Origin: Paralimibaculum aggregatum
Lineage (GTDB): Bacteria > Pseudomonadota > Alphaproteobacteria > Rhodobacterales > Rhodobacteraceae
Length of the DNA: 64,000 nucleotides
Direction of reading: 5' to 3'
Assembly: GCF_030270585.1 (NCBI RefSeq)
Contig: NZ_BSYI01000003.1
Coordinates: 1-64,000, forward strand
The notes under the pieces are model-generated. The model was not told the origin of the DNA. It saw only the letters and a program-made list of their open reading frames with translations, and ran no database searches. Shown one piece after another: positions 61,527 through 64,000 of this stretch. A program made the translations under genes and the position numbers. Every line of letters starts with the position of its first letter. Within the stretch, counting starts at the first letter, position 1.

Positions 61527-62210
61527 TCAGGGCGTGCGGCCCACCGCGCCATGATAGAAGAACACCCCTAAACCCGAGGTGAACATGATCTGCCCGGCCA
61601 GCGCGTGCAGCAGCACCGCGAAGAGGAAGCAGTTGGAGCGCAGATAGGCCGCGCCGAAGATCGCCCCGGCGACCACGGTGGAGAGGATCGTCACCGGGTT
61701 CATGTAGAACAGGTGGCCGAGCCCGAAGGCCGCAGCATTGGCCGCCAGCGCCCAGCGCTCGGAGCGGAACAGCCCGCCATAGCGGCGGAAGAACAGCGGC
61801 CGGTAGATCAGCTCCTGCGGCAGCGCCGAGGCCAGCGGGTAGAGCAGCATCACCATCAGCCAGAGCCTGGTGTTGTCGCGCGGGAAGGCGAGGTAGCGGT
61901 CGGGCACCAGCCAGAGCGCCAGCGCCGAGCAGATCACGAAGGTCGCGATCCCCATCAGCACCGCGATCAGCGCCGAGCCGGGGGCGGGCCAGCGCAGCAG
62001 CTCGCGGAAGCCGAAGCCGGGGGTGATCGCCAGCAGCCCGGCGGCCACCACGGTCAGCGCGATCAGCACCGGGAACAGCGGGTAGCTGCCGAAGAAATAC
62101 GCCATCAGCACCGGCACGCCGACGAAGAGCGCCAGCATCTCGCCCCAGAGCCGCAGCCGCGTCGGCCGCGACATCGCGGCGGCGGCGGGCTCGCGCGCGG
62201 CTGCATCCAT
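61527..62210 (-). CDS. CPBP-family intramembrane metalloprotease-like protein
   Basis: A 227-residue polytopic membrane protein with six to seven hydrophobic segments. The CPBP signature region reads ALPQELIYRPLFFRRYG (the family's EExxxR, with the first Glu replaced by Gln) and AAFGLGHLFYMNPVTILSTVVAGAIFG (the second motif, FxxxH). The catalytic Glu-Glu pair is therefore incomplete and activity uncertain. GGAGGCG precedes the ATG; a second ATG 12 codons on is possible. Confidence 0.78.
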   Translation of the reverse strand: MDAAAREPAAAAMSRPTRLRLWGEMLALFVGVPVLMAYFFGSYPLFPVLIALTVVAAGLLAITPGFGFRELLRWPAPGSALIAVLMGIATFVICSALALWLVPDRYLAFPRDNTRLWLMVMLLYPLASALPQELIYRPLFFRRYGGLFRSERWALAANAAAFGLGHLFYMNPVTILSTVVAGAIFGAAYLRSNCFLFAVLLHALAGQIMFTSGLGVFFYHGAVGRTP

Positions 62211-62338
62211 GAATCGCCTCCATCTCGGGTCACGGCGCCCGGCGGAGCGCCCGCAAAGGCCGGGGCCCCGATCACCAGATCGGGACCCCGGGCGGTCATT
62301 GCAATGGACGGCCCGCGGCGGATCGCGCCGCGCCGCGG

Positions 62339-62968
62339 TCAGGCCTGGGCCGGGATGATGACGATCTCCACCCGCCGGTTCTCCTGGCGGCCCTGCGGCG
62401 TCTCGTTGCTGGCGATCGGCTGGCTCTCGCCCATGCCGAAGGAGGCGACGCGCCCCGGATGCACGCCCTGGCTGCGGAAGAAGTCGGCCACCGCCAGCGC
62501 CCGGTCCTCCGAGAGCCGCTGGTTGTACTCGTCGGTGCCGCGGCTGTCGGTGTGGCCGATCAGGTCGATGAAGCTCTCGGGGTATTCCTGCAAGGTGATC
62601 GCGATATCGGCCAGCGGGCCCTGGAAGCCCGGCGCGATGCGCGCGCTGTCGGTGGCGAAGGTCACGTTGCCCGGCAGGATCACCACCAGCCGGTCGCCGC
62701 GGTTCTCGACATAGGCGCCGGTGCCGGCGAGGTTCTGCTCGAGCGCCGCCTGCTGCTGGTCGAGATAGACCCCGACGGCGGTGCCGGTGAGCAGCCCGAT
62801 GCCGGCGCCGACCAGCGCGTTGCGGCGGTCGTCGCCGCCGGCCAGGGTGCCGAGCGCGGCGCCCGCGCCGGTTCCGACCACCGCGCCGCCGGCGGTGTAG
62901 GCGCCGGGTGTGTCGCAGCCCGAAAGGGCCAGGGCTGCGGCCCCGGCGATGAGAGTGGTCCGGATCAT
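62339..62968 (-). CDS. OmpA-family lipoprotein with glycine zipper
   Basis: A 209-residue outer-membrane lipoprotein. The signal ends in LALSGC, with the lipidated Cys near 18. A glycine-zipper segment (AGGAVVGTGAGAALGTLAGG, AGIGLLTGTAVG) is followed by the OmpA C-terminal domain, with VTFATDSARIAPGF and IDLIGHTDSRGTDEYNQRLSEDRALAVADFF for peptidoglycan binding. This combination matches the YiaD/Pal-like group. GGGAGA precedes the ATG. It lies 116 nt after the CPBP gene on the same strand. Confidence 0.93.
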   Translation of the reverse strand: MIRTTLIAGAAALALSGCDTPGAYTAGGAVVGTGAGAALGTLAGGDDRRNALVGAGIGLLTGTAVGVYLDQQQAALEQNLAGTGAYVENRGDRLVVILPGNVTFATDSARIAPGFQGPLADIAITLQEYPESFIDLIGHTDSRGTDEYNQRLSEDRALAVADFFRSQGVHPGRVASFGMGESQPIASNETPQGRQENRRVEIVIIPAQA

Positions 62969-63170
62969 GCTGGTCTCCCTCGCAACTTGCGATCTCACTG
63001 CCCGCCCGGCGGAGGCCGGGCGCCTGTGCCCAATCATCTATGGCGATCCGGCGCGGATCAAGGGGCTGCCCCGCCGGCTGCCCCCGCGACAACCTGTGCC
63101 GTCCCGCGGGCGATTCGAGGGCGGTTCAGGCGATTGCACAGCCGTCGGGGTCGGTCTACAACGTGCGACC

Positions 63171-64000
63171 ATGCAGCCAGTGACCGATACGGATACGCTC
63201 GCGGCGCTGTGCCGCGCCTATGCCGACGCCCCCTTCGTGACCGTCGATACCGAGTTCATGCGGGAGCGCACCTATTACGCGCAGCTCTGCCTCGTGCAGA
63301 TGGCCCGGCCCGAGGGCTCGGGCGGCGGCGACGGCCTTGCCGATGCCGTGCTGATCGACCCGCTGGCCGAGGGCATCGACCTCGCGCCGCTGCTCGAGCT
63401 GATGGCGCGGCCGGTGCTCAAGGTGTTCCACGCCGCGCGCCAGGACGTGGAGATCTTCTTCAACCTCGCCGACGAGATCCCGGCGCCGCTGTTCGACACC
63501 CAGATCGCCGCGATGGTCTGCGGCTATGGCGAGCAGGTCGGCTACGAGACCCTGGTGCGCCGCATCGCCAAGGCCGAGCTCGACAAGAGCTCGCGCTTCA
63601 CCGACTGGTCGCACCGCCCGCTCTCGGCCAAGCAGCTCACCTATGCGCTGGCCGATGTCACGCATCTGCGCCCGGTCTACGAGGCGCTGGCGAAGCGGCT
63701 CGACGAGTCGGGCCGCGCCGGCTGGGTCGCCGAGGAGATGGCGGTGCTGACCAGCCCGGAGACCTACCGGACCGATCCGGACGAGGTCTGGCGCCGGGTC
63801 AAGGCGCGCTCCACCAGCCCGCGCTTCCTCGCCGTGGTGCGCAGCCTCGCGCGCTGGCGCGAGCTCACCGCGCAGGCCCGCGACGTGCCGCGCAACCGCA
63901 TCCTCAAGGATGACGCGCTGGTCGAGGTCGCCTCGGCGCGGCCGACCAGCCCGGAGGAGCTGCACAAGCTGCGCCTGCTGCAGCGCGAGGGGCGCAAGGC
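63171..64000 (+). CDS. rnd: ribonuclease D, 3' end cut by the window
   Basis: The first 276 codons of a DEDD-type 3'-5' exonuclease that trims stable RNAs such as tRNA precursors. Motif ExoI is VTVDTEFMRE, ExoII is VFHAARQDVEIFF, and ExoIII is LTYALADVTHL. FDTQIAAMVCGYGEQVGYETLV is typical of the family. The HRDC domain begins near the window end (ARDVPRNRILKDDAL). The reading frame is unbroken to position 64000. It is divergent from the OmpA-like gene, leaving 202 nt for promoters. Confidence 0.95.
   Translation, partial: MQPVTDTDTLAALCRAYADAPFVTVDTEFMRERTYYAQLCLVQMARPEGSGGGDGLADAVLIDPLAEGIDLAPLLELMARPVLKVFHAARQDVEIFFNLADEIPAPLFDTQIAAMVCGYGEQVGYETLVRRIAKAELDKSSRFTDWSHRPLSAKQLTYALADVTHLRPVYEALAKRLDESGRAGWVAEEMAVLTSPETYRTDPDEVWRRVKARSTSPRFLAVVRSLARWRELTAQARDVPRNRILKDDALVEVASARPTSPEELHKLRLLQREGRK

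Overview
The window is a very GC-rich bacterial chromosome segment with densely packed genes, many ATGA/GTGA start-stop overlaps, and no rRNA, CRISPR array, integrase or complete insertion sequence. Gene content points to an alphaproteobacterium. It has a full hopanoid pathway and a Mg-type HemB. GlyQ and GlyS are split subunits with a DUF6446-type small protein just before glyS, and miaA lies a few genes upstream of ilvB. These last two arrangements recall Rhodobacterales; the order-level placement is inference.

Layout. 1-4.6 kb: the end of a thiamine-diphosphate enzyme, an acyl-CoA dehydrogenase, a SelW-like CxxC protein and an NDP-forming acyl-CoA synthetase, probably one catabolic operon. 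4.6-12.7 kb: a degenerate receiver protein, an ABC-type membrane domain without ATPase, tRNA-Leu(UAA), a hydrolase, a gamma-glutamyltransferase, DUF1761 and DUF599 membrane proteins, a fold-type-IV transaminase resembling (R)-amine transaminases, and a methyltransferase. 12.7-19.2 kb: glyQ, two FkbM-like methyltransferases flanking a glyoxalase-fold protein, a DUF6446-like protein, glyS, a thioesterase and an acylphosphatase. 19.2-26.7 kb: a 3-hydroxyisobutyryl-CoA hydrolase-like protein, hemB, a PQQ sugar dehydrogenase, a tandem-repeat array, an aminotransferase, a sulfotransferase and a paraoxonase-like propeller with an acidic insert.

26.6-35 kb is the hopanoid island. hpnA is followed by hpnB on the opposite strand, then hpnC, hpnD, hpnE, shc and hpnG. 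Squalene is made through presqualene diphosphate and hydroxysqualene, cyclised by Shc, and the adenosylhopane side chain is processed by HpnG. The isoprenoid/transport part is separate at 51.5-56.6 kb: ispA and mlaA on the minus strand, and hpnN and hpnM divergently on the plus strand. 35-48 kb holds an FAD oxidase, a cold-shock gene with a long leader, miaA, a uronate dehydrogenase, and the branched-chain amino acid genes ilvB, ilvN and ilvC. ilvB is preceded by a 16-codon leader peptide with a Leu-Leu-Ile-Ile-Val run and an intrinsic terminator, a classical attenuator. A low-GC pair (95-residue protein plus PIN-domain protein) sits after ilvC. 48-64 kb contains a radical SAM protein, a candidate sRNA, an inverted-repeat element, a coiled-coil repeat protein, aspS, a second and larger tandem-repeat array, membrane proteins, an OmpA-like lipoprotein and the start of rnd.

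The most unusual signals are the two intergenic arrays of degenerate 20-23 bp units with different consensus sequences (22.6-23.1 kb and 59.3-60.1 kb), the ilv attenuator, the anti-Shine-Dalgarno-rich sRNA candidate, the low-GC PIN module and the 29-residue-repeat coiled-coil protein. No single locus is clearly a wholly new system; the repeat arrays and the PIN pair are the best candidates for something undescribed.
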